From NCBI GenBank assembly GCA_964058805.1, contig CAXKVV010000295.1:1-32517 (forward strand): DNA of 32,517 nucleotides, read 5' to 3'. Below are positions 10,101 to 22,238 of the stretch, piece after piece; the stretch's first letter is position 1, and every line of letters starts with the position of its first letter. The notes under the pieces are model-generated. The model was not told the DNA's origin, made no database searches, and saw nothing but the letters and a program-made list of their open reading frames with translations. This DNA comes from Schoenoplectus triqueter. Its lineage: Eukaryota > Streptophyta > Magnoliopsida > Poales > Cyperaceae. Both the position numbers and the translations under genes were made by a program.

Positions 10101-12536
10101 AGGCCACGAAGTCCCTCAGTTCTCCAAATATACTTTAGCCCTTGGATTGTGCCATTGTACTTTACATTATGTGAGTTTTGAACCTTCATAAAGAAAAATA
10201 GAATTAAATAACCAATTTACAATCCATCATATCAACTTCGGCACAACCTGCCCAAGACAAGCTGATAGTAATTAAAGGCACCTATTTAATGATCGACCTC
10301 AATTTCAGCAAGCCAAAATTTTATCCGGTACACCGGTGCACAGTAACAGGGGGCCCATCAGGGCCACATTGTGCAAGTTAGGCCTAATTAAGCCCAAATT
10401 CATCCAAACTTTTCATCAATAGTCTGTGATTCTGCGAAGTGCCATCATTAGTTTCAATTTGATTTAGCACTGACAAATCAGTCAAATAAAAGTATAATTA
10501 AGATATTTAACCTAAGATATATAAACATAAGAAGTTCCAAACCTGCAACAAGATTTTCATCCGTTCAAGTGGAGCAACAGCAGTACGAGAACTGCAAAAA
10601 AGAAAGATGCTACACAATCAGATCCACATATATTTGTATCATACTAGGAAAGCATTTCAACAAAAGGCTGTAACCAGCCTTACCATGACCGCTGCATTTT
10701 GGAATACAGACTTATGAGGCTTCTCAATTAGTCAAAAATAATCTTGTTTCTGATTCAAGCCAATGTAATCAAGGTACTATTTGTAAAGGATACAATTTTT
10801 TTCTTAATAGCACTTGGGAAAGCCTTCTGAGTTCTAACCAAATGGTAACTTCACACACATCCAGATCCAATTTTTCAAAAGGAAAGACAACTTTAATCCT
10901 AGGGTGATCAGTAAATACATCTTTTTTTACTCTGGTTGGTTTTCATTTCTAGCCTATCCCAATTTATTTCGGATTAAAGACCTTGTTTTTTGTTGTATCA
11001 GTAATAGAATTATAAAACTTAGAATAATCCTTTGTATTCAATATCTTCAAAAAAAAATATCCATTTTAATCCAAAATTTACCAGCCAACCTCCAAAAGTT
11101 CAGCTTGCAATATTGTATTTCCTTTTCAGCTACCACTTTCGAGATGGAATAATTCAATGAAGAATCTAATTCAAAAGTTAAATTGCTTACTTGACCACAA
11201 GATTTAAGTAACAAAAGCACGACAAATGAAAATCAAATATTTCAGCTGTCTGATTCCAGTTATTGTTTTAAGCATTAAATTTAGAACTCAAGTCAACTGA
11301 AACCACAAAGATTGAGCCCAGAGAAAAGGCCTCTATCATAATAAACACTAATCTATTGTCTCAAAAATAGACTTGGATTACAACATGAAGTACTTTGGTG
11401 ATGTGGGCTCAAGTGGTACCAATACAATACTGGTTGCATGAAAAAATAATCATATATTAAAAATGGATTATACAACAACAACAACAACAAAGCCTTTAAT
11501 CCCAAATAAATTGGGGTAGGCTAGAAATGAAACCCATTCTGAAAGCATAAGATCAGGGATCTCAAATAAAAAATGGATTATAAAGCCCCCAAATAGAAAC
11601 AGCCTTTTTTTCTCCACATATGAACTAATCCTCCAATGGAACAACTTTGTTATTTACCTAATTCAATCAGAATAGAAAACTCTTCCAAGGTCAATGATTG
11701 AAAGGAAACATTGCTTTTATTAATTTAATCAGAAAACAGGACCTATAGCATAGCAAGTTAAGGTAAGCACTAAAGACATAAATAAGTGTTGTTATAAATT
11801 TTGTGCCAACCAATTACAGTTGGAATGAGAAACTCCTACCCAACTAAAAGGGAAACAAACAAGTAAATTTCTATGTTTCAGGTCTTGTTGTCCTAAAAAA
11901 GCAGGATTGAAGGAAGGTCTAACCGAGAAAAAATCAGTCTCGATTAACAATACAGATGCCACAGAAAAAGGAAGCTTCCTATTAACAATCTCAAAGGTTC
12001 TGGGCTCAAGTCCAAATAAATCTCAAAAGGAAAAAGATACATTTGATTATAAATGATAAGAGAAATCAAATTGAATCACTACTTTTTCCCTTTATATTTC
12101 ATGTTTTATTCAAATGAATATAGCTCAAAAGTCCCCATCTGTATCTGAAAGTACCAAATAATAAATTCAAGCCCTCCAGTCACTTTTGAGTTAGGGTTTA
12201 CTACGGACTGTTAAGGAAGGATATCTTGTACTACGACAAACAAATGTATAATCGAGCAGCTGATGAAACCAGAAAATACAAGAACAATAGTACTGATCAA
12301 CGATCGCAAGATTAAATGATCAAACAAATAAAGGAATAAACAGGATTCGGATCGGATCGAGATAGTGACACTTACACTCCGCCAGCGACCCCACCAGCGA
12401 CGAGGGATTTGCAAATACTGAGAACAGCGTAGCTCGGCCCCTTGACGCCTTCCCGAGCAAGCTTTGCCTCCTCAGCCAAGCCAACGATCGTCGTCACGGC
12501 TGTTTCTCCAGTGCTCTTCACATCCTCCGACGCCAT
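7186..12536 (-). CDS. ADNT1: Mitochondrial adenine nucleotide transporter ADNT1 (mitochondrial carrier family), 355 aa
   Basis: Eight coding exons in transcript order: 12536-12376, 10591-10543, 10183-10020, 9404-9367, 9132-9020, 8937-8824, 8453-8109, 7269-7186; 1068 nt with TGA. All junctions are GT-AG and keep frame. The protein shows the three-fold mitochondrial carrier repeat with signatures PLERMK (61-66), PMDMVR (164-169) and PLDVIR (267-272), six expected membrane helices, RRRMQM after the third signature, and the ending GVEMRISD. Length and sequence closely match plant ADNT1 (about 352 aa), which exchanges AMP with ADP/ATP across the inner mitochondrial membrane; substrate is inferred from family. 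Introns run from 82 nt (8938-9019) to 1784 nt (10592-12375). Intron 3 holds a MITE and intron 1 two SINE-like insertions. Introns 2 (10184-10542), 6 (8454-8823) and 7 (7270-8108) hold nothing else recognisable apart from one short repeat. There is no sign of a frameshift or early stop, so the gene looks functional. Confidence 0.95.
7457..7506. repeat. 25-bp tandem duplication in ADNT1 intron 7
   Basis: Two adjacent 25-bp units, 7457-7481 and 7482-7506, both begin CATCTACATC and contain AAATAG; they differ at about four positions. A nearby pair of CTCAAATTGGT motifs (near 7345 and 7371) shows the same tendency to local duplication. No function is suggested. Confidence 0.6.
9724..10005. mobile_element. 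Mutator-like MITE with ~60-bp inverted ends in ADNT1 intron 3
   Basis: Terminal inverted repeats of about 60 bp lie at 9733-9791 and 9936-9996. The left end reads GGGAGGGATCACTTGACAA, and the reverse complement of the right end begins GGGTGGGGATCACTTGACAA. The arms also share AATGGATTTTCAAATAAA. Flanks are 9-bp near-duplicates, ATAATCGAA (9724-9732) and ATAATAGAA (9997-10005). A 9-bp target duplication with long inverted repeats starting in G fits a Mutator-like element. An internal copy of the left end (ATAATAGAA then GGGAAGGGATCATTTGA, from 9792) gives an exact 9-bp match to the right flank, so the left terminus is duplicated or nested. There is no coding capacity, so it is non-autonomous. 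Confidence 0.8.
10915..10996 (+). mobile_element. SINE-like 3' fragment, + orientation, in ADNT1 intron 1
   Basis: The segment contains TTTCATTTCTAGCCTATCCC then AATTTATTTCGGATTAAAG, and a degraded GTTTTTTGTTGT tail. This is nearly the same as the better-preserved copy near 11473-11568 read in reverse complement. Short flanking duplicates ATCAGTAA (10907-10914 and 10997-11004) look like target-site duplications. The motif with a TTG-rich tail resembles the 3' end of plant Au/TS-type SINEs. It is 5'-truncated. Confidence 0.6.
11459..11582 (-). mobile_element. SINE-like insertion, - orientation, with 14-bp target duplication
   Basis: Perfect 14-bp direct repeats AAAAATGGATTATA flank a 96-bp insert (left 11459-11472, right 11569-11582). 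On the minus strand the insert ends with GGATTAAAGGCTTTG followed by a TTG repeat, the kind of tail seen on plant Au/TS-type SINEs. The target duplication and simple-repeat tail indicate LINE-driven retroposition. The element is short for a SINE and so is probably 5'-truncated. It lies in ADNT1 intron 1, transcribed in the same direction as the gene. Confidence 0.75.
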
Positions 12537-12674
12537 TATTGGCCACTTACACCACCACCAAGGAAGATAGAAGAGGAGATCCCTGGAAAGGTTGGTGTGT
12601 GTGAGAAAGAGGGGCGGGGAACACTAGAGAAGGCGAGGGCAAACAAGGGGAAGCTGCGGGTTAATTTGATACAG

Positions 12675-12698
12675 GGAATGGGAATGGGAATGGGAATG
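12675..12698. repeat. (GGAATG)4 microsatellite in the ADNT1 leader
   Basis: Four exact GGAATG units lie about 140-160 bp upstream of the ADNT1 ATG and just downstream of its TATA-like box. On the coding strand it reads as CATTCC repeats, near the expected transcription start. Copy number could vary between individuals. Confidence 0.8.
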
Positions 12699-12710
12699 TT
12701 TTGGTGTGCT

Positions 12711-12718
12711 TATTTATA
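12711..12718 (-). promoter_or_regulatory. TATA box of ADNT1
   Basis: TATAAATA on the minus strand (12718 to 12711), about 175 bp before the ATG. Transcription would begin roughly 30 bp downstream, near 12680, giving a leader of about 145 nt. The match to the plant TATA consensus is exact. Confidence 0.6.
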
Positions 12719-13556
12719 TGTGAACCGCGTCTATACTCTATTGTTCGTAGGGTTTTGTTGTCTGATGACTCTCAGTGATCACCATCCACTGGTAAAGGAA
12801 TGGCACAGAAGTACGGAGATTGTTCTTCCAGTCTTCCCGAATACTGGATTGAAAGGTAGAACTGGTCTATGGAATTCCGCGTGTCCGTCTAAGTTTTAGG
12901 TCAACGAATGGTTCAATAGGACTAGCAGAGTCATATTGTTGCAGGCACCGGGTTAGAAGCAGATATGGTGCCAGTGTATTAATGCAACTATGAACGCCTC
13001 AGCACAGTACAAATATGGTATAATGTGGTTAATAGTTTGTACATGTCGTGTGCCTCGTACTGATGAAATATTAATAGACAAGACACCAAAACAAAAAATG
13101 AAAAATAAAAAAAAAATAATATTAAAATGTTATAAATATTATGTATTGTTTTATATCAAAGCTTTTGAACTATCATAATATATTATATACTAAATAATAT
13201 TTAAATAATAAATAAATAGTAGTGAAACAAAATAAATTTATTTTATTTTGTTTAGAAATTTGATAAGATAATGAGTAATATTATATATGTGTATGTATCG
13301 TATTGTACTGTTTTTTTATATATCATCAATATATTTATATTTTATAATAGTTGCAGTGAAACAAAATCAAAATTTAGTTATGTTTTTGTTGAGATATTTA
13401 GAATATTAAGTTACATTACAAGCTTTTGATTGCATATTTTATTTTTTTGAAACGAAATTTAAGTATATTATATATTTTTTATATTTTAAGATATTAATAT
13501 TATTTAAAAATAAGAAATAAATTTAATGATAATATATTTTTATTTTTTATATTTTA

Positions 13557-13606
13557 AGACATTATCCCTAGGCTATGGCTAGGGATAATGTCTCCATTTA
13601 TGGAGA
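13557..13606. repeat. 15-bp inverted repeat followed by a second small hairpin
   Basis: Arms 13557-13571 (AGACATTATCCCTAG) and 13579-13593 (CTAGGGATAATGTCT) are perfect reverse complements around a 7-base centre. TCTCCA/TGGAGA with a TTTA loop follows at once (13591-13606), sharing the TCT. The arms are much more GC-rich than the surroundings. It could be the remnant of a foldback element or a solo terminal repeat; no target duplication is evident. Confidence 0.75.
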
Positions 13607-14013
13607 AATAGAGATTATATCCCATTGCAGGTTGCGTTGGATCATCAAATTTTAAACTATTCATTTATAAAATCTTAATAATACTGACGTGACATCTTCT
13701 ATTAACTAAAACATTTTAAGTATAATGCAATATTACAAATTTTCCTGCATTCCTATCAAAAAAGAACTTCCCAACATTTGCTATTATAAGCTCGACGAAA
13801 ACTTTCTGAGACCAAAGGAAGAAAAAAAAAATAAGTATACCTAGAAGAGAACGACGAAGCAACATAGTTAGGCAGAAAGAAAAGGTAAAATACAATGACA
13901 GTACAAGAAATTAATACACCACGTACGACCTAGCATTAAAAGTAGTACCGCAAATCAATTAAATTCGATAAAACTCACTAGTAATTAGTGTTTGAGTTTA
14001 ATTTAAAATTATT

Positions 14014-14077
14014 TCAAACTAAATTGAATTTGAACTAAATCGAATTCAAACTAAATTAAATTTGAACTGAAATCAAA
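14014..14077. repeat. 32-bp tandem duplication near the satellite edge
   Basis: Units 14014-14045 and 14046-14077 both begin TCAAACTAAATT and contain ATTTGAACT; each is itself made of two related halves. It lies about 210 bp before the GC-rich satellite. No function is suggested. Confidence 0.6.
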
Positions 14078-17000
14078 CTTTCAATGAATCAATTATTTTA
14101 TTTTTTATATTTATTCCATATTATCATAAATAAATACAGCTAAAATAATTAATATTTAATTTAATTTTATATTAAATTAAAAAATAACTAATATTTTATT
14201 AATATTATAATAAATTAATTATATTGTTACATATATTATTGACTAAATAGTTAAAAATATTCTAATAACTATATATCGAACTATTACGAAAACGGGACCC
14301 GACGCCCTCCGCACCGCCAAAAACGAATCCGGCAGCGCAAAACATGAAAACGGGAGCGGACGCCATCGGTACCGCCGAAAATGAGTTCGGGCGCGCAAAA
14401 CATGAATACGGGACCCGACGCCGTCGGTACCGTCGAAAATGAGTTCGGGCGCGCAAAACATGAATACGGGACCCGACGCCATCGGTACTGTCGAAAACGA
14501 GTTCGGGCGCGCAAAACATGAAAACGGGACCCAACGCCCTCCGCACCGCCGAAAAAGAGTCCGGGAGCGCAAAAGATGAAAATAGGACCCGACGACCTCG
14601 GTACCGCCGAAAACGAGTTCGAGCGCGCTAAACATGGAAACGGGACCCGACGCCCTCTGCACCGCCCAAAACGAGTCCGGCAACGCAAAAAAAGAAAATG
14701 GGACCCGACGCCCTCCGCATCGCCGAAAACGAGTCCGGGAGCGCAAAAGATGAAAAAAGGACCCGACGCCCTCCGCACTGCCGAAAACGAGTCACGGAGC
14801 GCAAAACATTAAAACGGGACCCGACGCCCTCCGCACCGCCAAAAACGAGTCCGGCGGCGCAAAACATGAAAATCGGACCCGACGCCCCCGTACCGCCAAA
14901 AACGAGTACGGGGACGCAAAACATGAAAACGGGACCCGACGCCCTCGAGACCGCCGAAAACGTGTCCGGGAGCGCAAAACATGAAAACAGGAGCCTACGC
15001 CCTCCGCACCGCCAAAAACGAGTTTGGGAGCACAAAACATGAAACCGGGACCCGAAGCCATCGGTCTCGCCAAAAACGTGTACGGGAACGCAAAACATGA
15101 AAAGGGGACCCGACGCCCTCAGAACCGTCGAAAACGAGTCTAGGAGCGCAAAACATGAAAACGGGACCCGACGCCCTCAGAACCGTCGAAAACGAGTCTC
15201 GGAGCGCAAAACATGAAAACGAGACCTGACGCCCTCCGCACCGCCCAAAACGAGTCCGACAGCGCAAAACATGAAAACGAGACCCGACGCCCTCCGCACC
15301 ACCAAACACGAGTTCGGGAGCGCAAAACATGAAAACGGGACCTGACGCCCTCGGTACCGCCGAAAACGAGTTCGGAGCGCAAGACATGAAAACGGGACCC
15401 GACGCCCTTGAAACCGCCCAAAACGAGTCTCGGAGCGCAAAACATGAAAACGGGACCCGACGCCCTCCACACCTTCCAAAACGAGTCCGGCAGCGCAAAA
15501 CATGAAAACAGGACCCGACGCCCTCCGCACCGCCGAACACGAGTTCGGGAGCGCAAAACATGAAAACGGGACCCGACGCCCTCGGTACTGCCGAAAACAA
15601 GTTCGGGCTCGCAAACATGGAAACGGGACCTGACGCCCTCCGCACTGCCCAAAACGAGTCCGGCAGCGCAAAACATGAAAATGGGATGCGACGCCCACCG
15701 CACCGCCGAAACGCGTCCGGGAACGCAAAACATGAAAACAGGAGCGGACACCGTCGGTACCGCCGAAAACGAGTCCGGGAGCGCAAAACATGAAAACGGG
15801 ACCCGACGCCTTCCGCACCGCCCAAAATCTATCCGGGAGCGCAAAACATGAAAATGGGACCCGACGCCCTCCGCACCGTCGAAAAAGTGTCCGGGAGCGC
15901 AAAACATGAAAATGGAACCCGATGCCCTCCGCACCGTCGAAAACGAGTCCCGGAGCGCAAAACATGAAAACGGGCCCCGACGCCCTTGGTACTGCCGAAA
16001 ACGATTTCGGGCGCCCAAAACAAGAAGACGGGACTCGACGCCCTCCGCACCGCCAAAAACGAGTCCGACAGCGCAAAACTTGAAAACGGGAGTTGACGCC
16101 GTCGGTACCGCCAAAAATGAGTTCGGGCACGCAAAACATGAATACGGGACCCGACGCCGTCGGTACCACCGAAAACGAGTTCGGGCGCGCAAAACATGAA
16201 AACGAGACCCGACGCCCTCCGCACCGCCGAAAAACAAGTCAGAGAGTGCAAAAGATGAAAACAGGACCCGATACCATCCGCACCGCCGAAAACGAGTCAC
16301 AGAGTGCAAAACATGAAAACGAGACCCGACGCCCTAGGTTCCGCCGAAAACGAGTTCGGGCGCGCAAAACATGAAAACGGGACCCGACGCCCTCCGCACC
16401 GCCGAAAACGAGTCCCGGAGCGCAAAAAATGAAAACGGGACACGACGCCCTCGGTACCGCCGAAAACGAGTTCGGGCGCACAAAACATGGAAAAGGGAGC
16501 CGACGCCCTCCGCACCGCCCAAAATGAGTCCGGCAGTGCAAAACATGAAAACGGGACCCGACACCCTCCGCACCGCCAAAAACGAGTCCGGCAGCGCAAA
16601 ACATGAAAACGGGAGCGGACGCCGTCGGTACCGCCGAAAATGAGTTCGGGCGCGCAAAACATGAAAACGGGAGTGGACGCCGTCGGTACCGCCGAAAACG
16701 AGTTCGGGCGCGCAAAACATGAATACGGGACCCGACGCCGTCGGTACCGCCGAAAACGAGTTCGGGCGCGCAAAACATGAATACGGGACCCGACGCCGTC
16801 GGTACCGTCGAAAACGAGTTCGGGCGCGCAAAACATGAATACGGGACCCGACGCCGTCGGTACCGTCGAAAACGAGTTCGGGCGCGCAAAACATGAATAC
16901 GGGACCCGACGCCGTCGGTACTGTCGAAAACGAGTTCGGGCGCGCAAAACATGAATACGGGACCCGACGCCGTCGGTACTGTCGAAAACGAGTTCGAGCC

Positions 17001-20000
17001 CGCAAAACATGAAAACGGGACCCGACGCCCTCCGCACCGTCGAAAAAGAGTCCGGGAGCACAAAAGATGAAAATATGATCCGACGCCCTCCGCACCGCCG
17101 AATACGTGTCTGGAAGCGCAAAATATGAAAGCAGGAGCCCACGCCCTCCGCAACGCCAAAAACGAGTCTGGGAGCACAAAACATGAAACCGGGACCCGAA
17201 GCCATCGGTCTCGCCAAAAACATGTACGGGGACGCAAAACATGAAAACGAGACCCGACGCCCTCAGAACAACCGAAAACGAGTCTCGGAGCGCAAAACAT
17301 GAAAATGAGAGCGGACGCCGTCGGTATTGCGGAAAACGAGTTCGGGCACGCAAAACATGAAAACGGGAGCAGACGCCCTCGATATCGCCGAAAAAGAGTT
17401 CGGGAGCGCAAAACGTGAAAACGTGACCCGACGCCCTCAGCATCGTCGAAAACGTGTCCGGGAGCGCAAAACATGAAAACGGGACCCGACGCCGTCGGTA
17501 CCGCCGAAAACGAGATCGGGCCCGCAAAACATGAAAATGGGACCCGACACCCTCGGTACTGCTGAAAACGAGTCCGGGAGCACAAAACATGAAAACGGCG
17601 CCCGACGCCCTCCGCACCGCCGAAAACAAGTTCGGGAGCGCCAAACATGAAAACGGGACCCGACGCCCACCGCACCGTCGAAAACGCGTCCGGGAACGCA
17701 AAATATGAAAACGGGAGCGGACGCCGTCGGTACCGCCGAAAACGAGTCCGGGAGCGCAAAACATGAGAATGGGACCCGACGCCTTCCGCACCTCCCAAAA
17801 TCTATCCGGGAGCGCAAAACATGAAAACGGGACCCGACACCCTCCGCACCGCCAAAAACGAGTTCGGCGGCGCAAAACATGAAAACCGGAGCTGACGCCC
17901 CCGTACCGCCAAAAACGAGTACGGGGATGCAAAACATCAAAACGGCATCGCCGAAAATGTGTCCGGGAGTGCAAAACATGAAAACGGGACCCGACACCGT
18001 CGGTACCGTCGAAAACGAGATCGGGACCGCAAAACATGAAAACGGCACCCGACGCCCTCCGCACCGCCGAAAATGAGTTCGGGAGTGCAAAACGATATCG
18101 AGCGCGCAAAACATGAAAACGGGACCCGACGCCCTCCGCGCCGATGAAAATGAGTTTGGCGGCGCACAACATCAAAACCGGACCCGACGCCCCCGTACCG
18201 CCAAAAACGAGTACGGGGACGCAAAACTTGAAAACGGGACCCGACGCCCTCGGAACCGCCGAAAATGTGTCCGGGAGCGCAAAACATGAAAACAGGAGCC
18301 TACGCCCTCCGCACCGCCAAAAACGAGTCTGGGAGCACAAAACATGAAACCGGGACCCGAAGCCATCGGTCTCGAGAAAAACGTGTACGGGGACGCAAAA
18401 CATGAAAACAGGACCCGACGCCCTCGGTACCGCCAAAAACTAGTTTCGGAGCGCAAAACATGAAAACGAGACCTGACGCCCTCCGCACCGCCCAAAACGA
18501 GTCCGGCAGCGCAAAACATGAAAACGGGACCCGACGCCCTCCGCACCGCCGAACACGAGTTCGGGAGCGCAAAACATGCAAACGAGACCCGACGCCCTCG
18601 GCATCGCCGAAAACGAGTTCGGAGCACAAAACATGAAAACGGGACCCGACGCCCTCCGCACCTTCCAAAACGAGTCCGGCAGCACAAAACATGAAAACGG
18701 GACCCGACGGCCTCCGCACCGCGGAACACGAGTTCGGGAGCGCAAAACATGAAAATGGGACTCGACGCCCTCGGTACCGCCGAAAACGAGTTCGGGCGCG
18801 CGAAACATGGAAACGGGACCCGACGCCCTCCGCACCGCCCAAAACAAGTCCGGTAGCGCAAAACATGAAAATGGGACTCGATGCCCATCGCACCGTCGAA
18901 AACGCGTCCGGGAACGCAAAACATGAAAACGGGAGCGGACGCCGTCGGTACCGCCGAAAACGTGTCCGGGAGCACAAAACCTGAAAACGTGACCCGACGC
19001 CATCTGCCCCGCCCAAAACCTTTCCGGGAGCGCAAAACATGAAAACGGGACCCGACGCCCTCGATACCGCTGAAAACGAGTTCGGGCGCGCAAAACATGG
19101 AATAGTGACCCGACGCCCTCCACACCGCCCGAAATGAGTCCGGCAGCGCAAAACATGAAAACGGGCCCCGACGCCCTTGGTACTGACGAAAACTATTTCG
19201 GGCGCGCAAAACATGAAAACGGTTCCCGACGCGAAAACAAGTTCGGGCGCGCAAATCATGAAAACGAGACGCGACGCCCTCCGCACCGCCGAAAACGAGT
19301 CCGGGAGCGCAAAAGATGAAAACAGGACCCGACGCTCTCCGCACCGCCGAAAACAAGTCACAGACCGCAAAACATAAAAACGGGACCTGACGCCCTAGGT
19401 ACCGCCGAAAACGAGTTCGGGCGCTCAAAACATGAAAACGGGACCCGACGCTCTCCGCACCGCCAAAAACGAGTCGGGCGGCGCAAAATATGAAAACGGG
19501 ACCCGGCGCCCTCCGTACCGCCAAAAACGAGTACGAAGACGCAAAAAATGAAATCGGGACCCGACGCCCTCGGAACCGCCGAAAACGAATCCGGGAGCGC
19601 AAAATATGAAAACAGGATCCTACGCCCTCTGCACCGCCAAAAATGAGTCCGGGAGTAGAAAACATGAAAACGGGACCCGAAGCCATCGGTCTCGCCAAAA
19701 ATGTGTACGGGGACGCAAAACATGAAAACGTGACCCGACGCCCTCGGAACAGCCGAAAACGAGTCTCGGAGCGCCAAACATGAAAACGGGACCTGACGCC
19801 GTCGGTACCGCAGAAAACGAGTTCGGGCGCGCAAAACATGAAAACAGGAGCAGACGCCCTCAGCACCGCCAAAAACGAGTCCGGGAGCGCAAAACGTGAA
19901 AACATGACCCGACGCCCTCGGTACCGCCTCAAACGAGTCCCGGAGCGCAAAACATGAAAATGGGACCCGACGCCCACGAAACCGCCGAAAATGAGTCCGG

Positions 20001-22211
20001 GAGCGCAAAACATGAATACGGGACCCGACGCCCTCCGCACCGCCGAAAACGTGTTCGGGAGCGCAAAACATGAAAACGGGACCCGACGCCGTCGGTACCG
20101 CCGAAAATGAGATCAAGCCCGCATAACATGAAAATGGGACCCGACACCATCGGTACTGCTGAAAACGAGTTCGGGAGCACAATACATGAAAACTGGACCC
20201 GACGCCCTCCGCACCGCCGAAAACGTGTCCGGGAGCGCAAAACATGAAAACGGGAGCGGATGCCGACGGTCCACCGAAAACGAATTCGAGCACGCAAAAC
20301 ATGAATACGGGACCCGACACCCTTCGCACCACCGAAAGGGACTTCGGGAGTGCAAAACATGAAAACGGGGCCCGACGCCCTCGGTACCGCCAAAAACGAT
20401 TTCGGGCGCACAAAACATCGAAACGGGACCCGACGCCCTCCGCACAGCCCCAAATGAGTCCGGCAGCGCAAAACATGAAAACGAGATCCGACGTCCTCCG
20501 CACAGCCGAAAACGTGTCCGGGAGCGCAAAACATGAAATCGGGAGCGGACGCTGTCGGTACCGCCGAAAACGTGCCTGGGAGCGCAAAAATGAAAACGGG
20601 ACCCGAAGCCCTCCGCACCGCCGAAAACGAGTCCGGGAGCGCAAAAGATGAAAACAGGACCCGACGCCCTCCGCACCGCCGAAAACGAGTCACGAAGCGC
20701 AAAACATGAAGACGGGACCCGACGCCCTCGGTACCACCGAAAACGAGTTGGGGCGCGCAAAATATGAAAACGGCACCCGACGCCCACCGCACCGCCCAAA
20801 AACGAGTCCGGCGGCGCAAAACATGAAAACGGGACGCGCCGCCCCCCGTACCACCAAAAATGAATCCGAGAGCACAAAACATGAAAACTGGACCTTAAGC
20901 CATCGGTCTCGCCAAAATCGTGTATGGGGACGCAAAACATGAAAATGGGACTCGACGCCCTCGGAACTGCCGAAAACGAGTCTCGAAGCGCAAAACATGA
21001 AAACAATAGCGGACGCTGTCAGTACCGCGGAAAACGAGTTCGGACGCGCAAAACATGAAAACGGGAGAACACGCCCTCGGTATCGTCGAAAACGAGTCCG
21101 GGAGCGCAAAACGTTAAAACGTGACCCGACGCCCTCGGTACCGCTTCAAACGAGTCCCGGAGCACAAAGGATGAAAACAGGACCCGATGCCCTCCGCACC
21201 GCCGAAAATGAGTCACGGAGCGCAAAACATGAAAACGGGACCCGATGCCCTCGGTACCACCGAAAACGAGTCCGGGAGCGCAAAACATGAAAACGGGGCC
21301 CGACGCCCTCCGCACCGCCGAAAACGCGTCCGGGAACGCAAAACAGGAAAACGGGAGCGGACGCCGTTGGTACCGCTGAAAACGTGTCCGGGAGCGCAAA
21401 ACATGAAAACGGGACCCGACGCCCTCGGTACCGCCGAAAACGAGTTCGGGCGCGCAAAACATGGAAAAGGGACCCGACGCCCTCCACACCGCCCAAAATG
21501 AGTCCGGCAGCGCAAAACATGAAAACGGGACCTGACGCCCTCCACACCGCCGAAAACGTGTCGCGGAGCGCAAACCATGAAAATGGGACCCGACGCCCTT
21601 GGTACGGTCGAAAACGATTTCGGGCGCGCAAAACATGAAAACGGGACCTGACGCACTCCGCACCGCCAAAAACGAGTCCGGCAGCGCAAAACATGAAAAC
21701 GGGAGCGTACGCCTCGGTACCGCCGAAATGAGTTCGGGAGCGCAAATCATAAAACGAGACCCGACGCCCTCAGTACCGCCGAAAACGAGTCCCGGAGCGC
21801 AAACCATGAAAACGGGACTCGACGCCCTCCGCGCCGCAGAAAACGAATCCCGGAGCGCAAACCATGAAAACGAGACCCGACGCCCTTGGTACTGTCGAAA
21901 ACGATTTCGGGCGCACAAAACATGAAAACGGGAGCAGACGCCGTCGGTACTGCCGAAAAAGAGTTCGAGCGCGCAAATCATGAATACGGGACCCAACGCC
22001 GTCGGTACCGTCGAAAACGAGTTCGGGCGCACAAAACATGAATACGGGACCCGACGCCGTCAGTACGGTCGAAAACGAGTTCGGGCGCGCAAAACATGAA
22101 AACGGTACCCAACGCCCTCCGCACCGCCGAAAAAGAGTCCGGGAGGGCAAAAGATGAAAACAGGACCCGACGCCCTCGGTACCGCCGAAAATGAGTTCGG
22201 GCGCGCAAAAC

Positions 22212-22238
22212 ATGGAAACGAGTCCCGGAGCGCAAAAC
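22212..22238. repeat. 27-bp deleted satellite unit
   Basis: Here one unit is only 27 bp long: ATGGAAACG runs straight into GAGTCCCGGAGCGC and AAAAC. The 31 bases lost equal the distance between AAAAC box 1 and box 2 of the monomer. It is one of several units whose length change matches box spacing. Confidence 0.7.

Larger units (their letters stand above)
12719..14287. other. AT-rich intergenic DNA between ADNT1 and the satellite
   Basis: 12719-13080 is mixed-composition upstream DNA of ADNT1. Beyond that, composition becomes extremely AT-rich. Loosely repeated motifs (AGTGAAACAAAAT near 13221 and 13354; AAGCTTTTGA near 13161 and 13420) suggest degenerate duplications. No gene is supported; the open frames here are short and low-complexity. 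Confidence 0.6.

Noticed and set aside
10904..11152. 82-codon + strand frame in ADNT1 intron 1
   Set aside because: It covers the SINE-like fragment and AT-rich intron sequence, with no domain and no conservation that I can recognise.
12597..12899. 100-codon + strand frame upstream of ADNT1
   Set aside because: It overlaps the ADNT1 TATA box and leader, includes the GGAATG microsatellite (translated as a Met-Gly run), and has no recognisable domain.
16334..18436. 700-codon minus-strand open frame, and many other long frames from 14243 to 32513
   Set aside because: They lie wholly within the 58-bp satellite, overlap one another in several frames and both strands, show strict 58-residue periodicity from frame rotation, and match no protein family.
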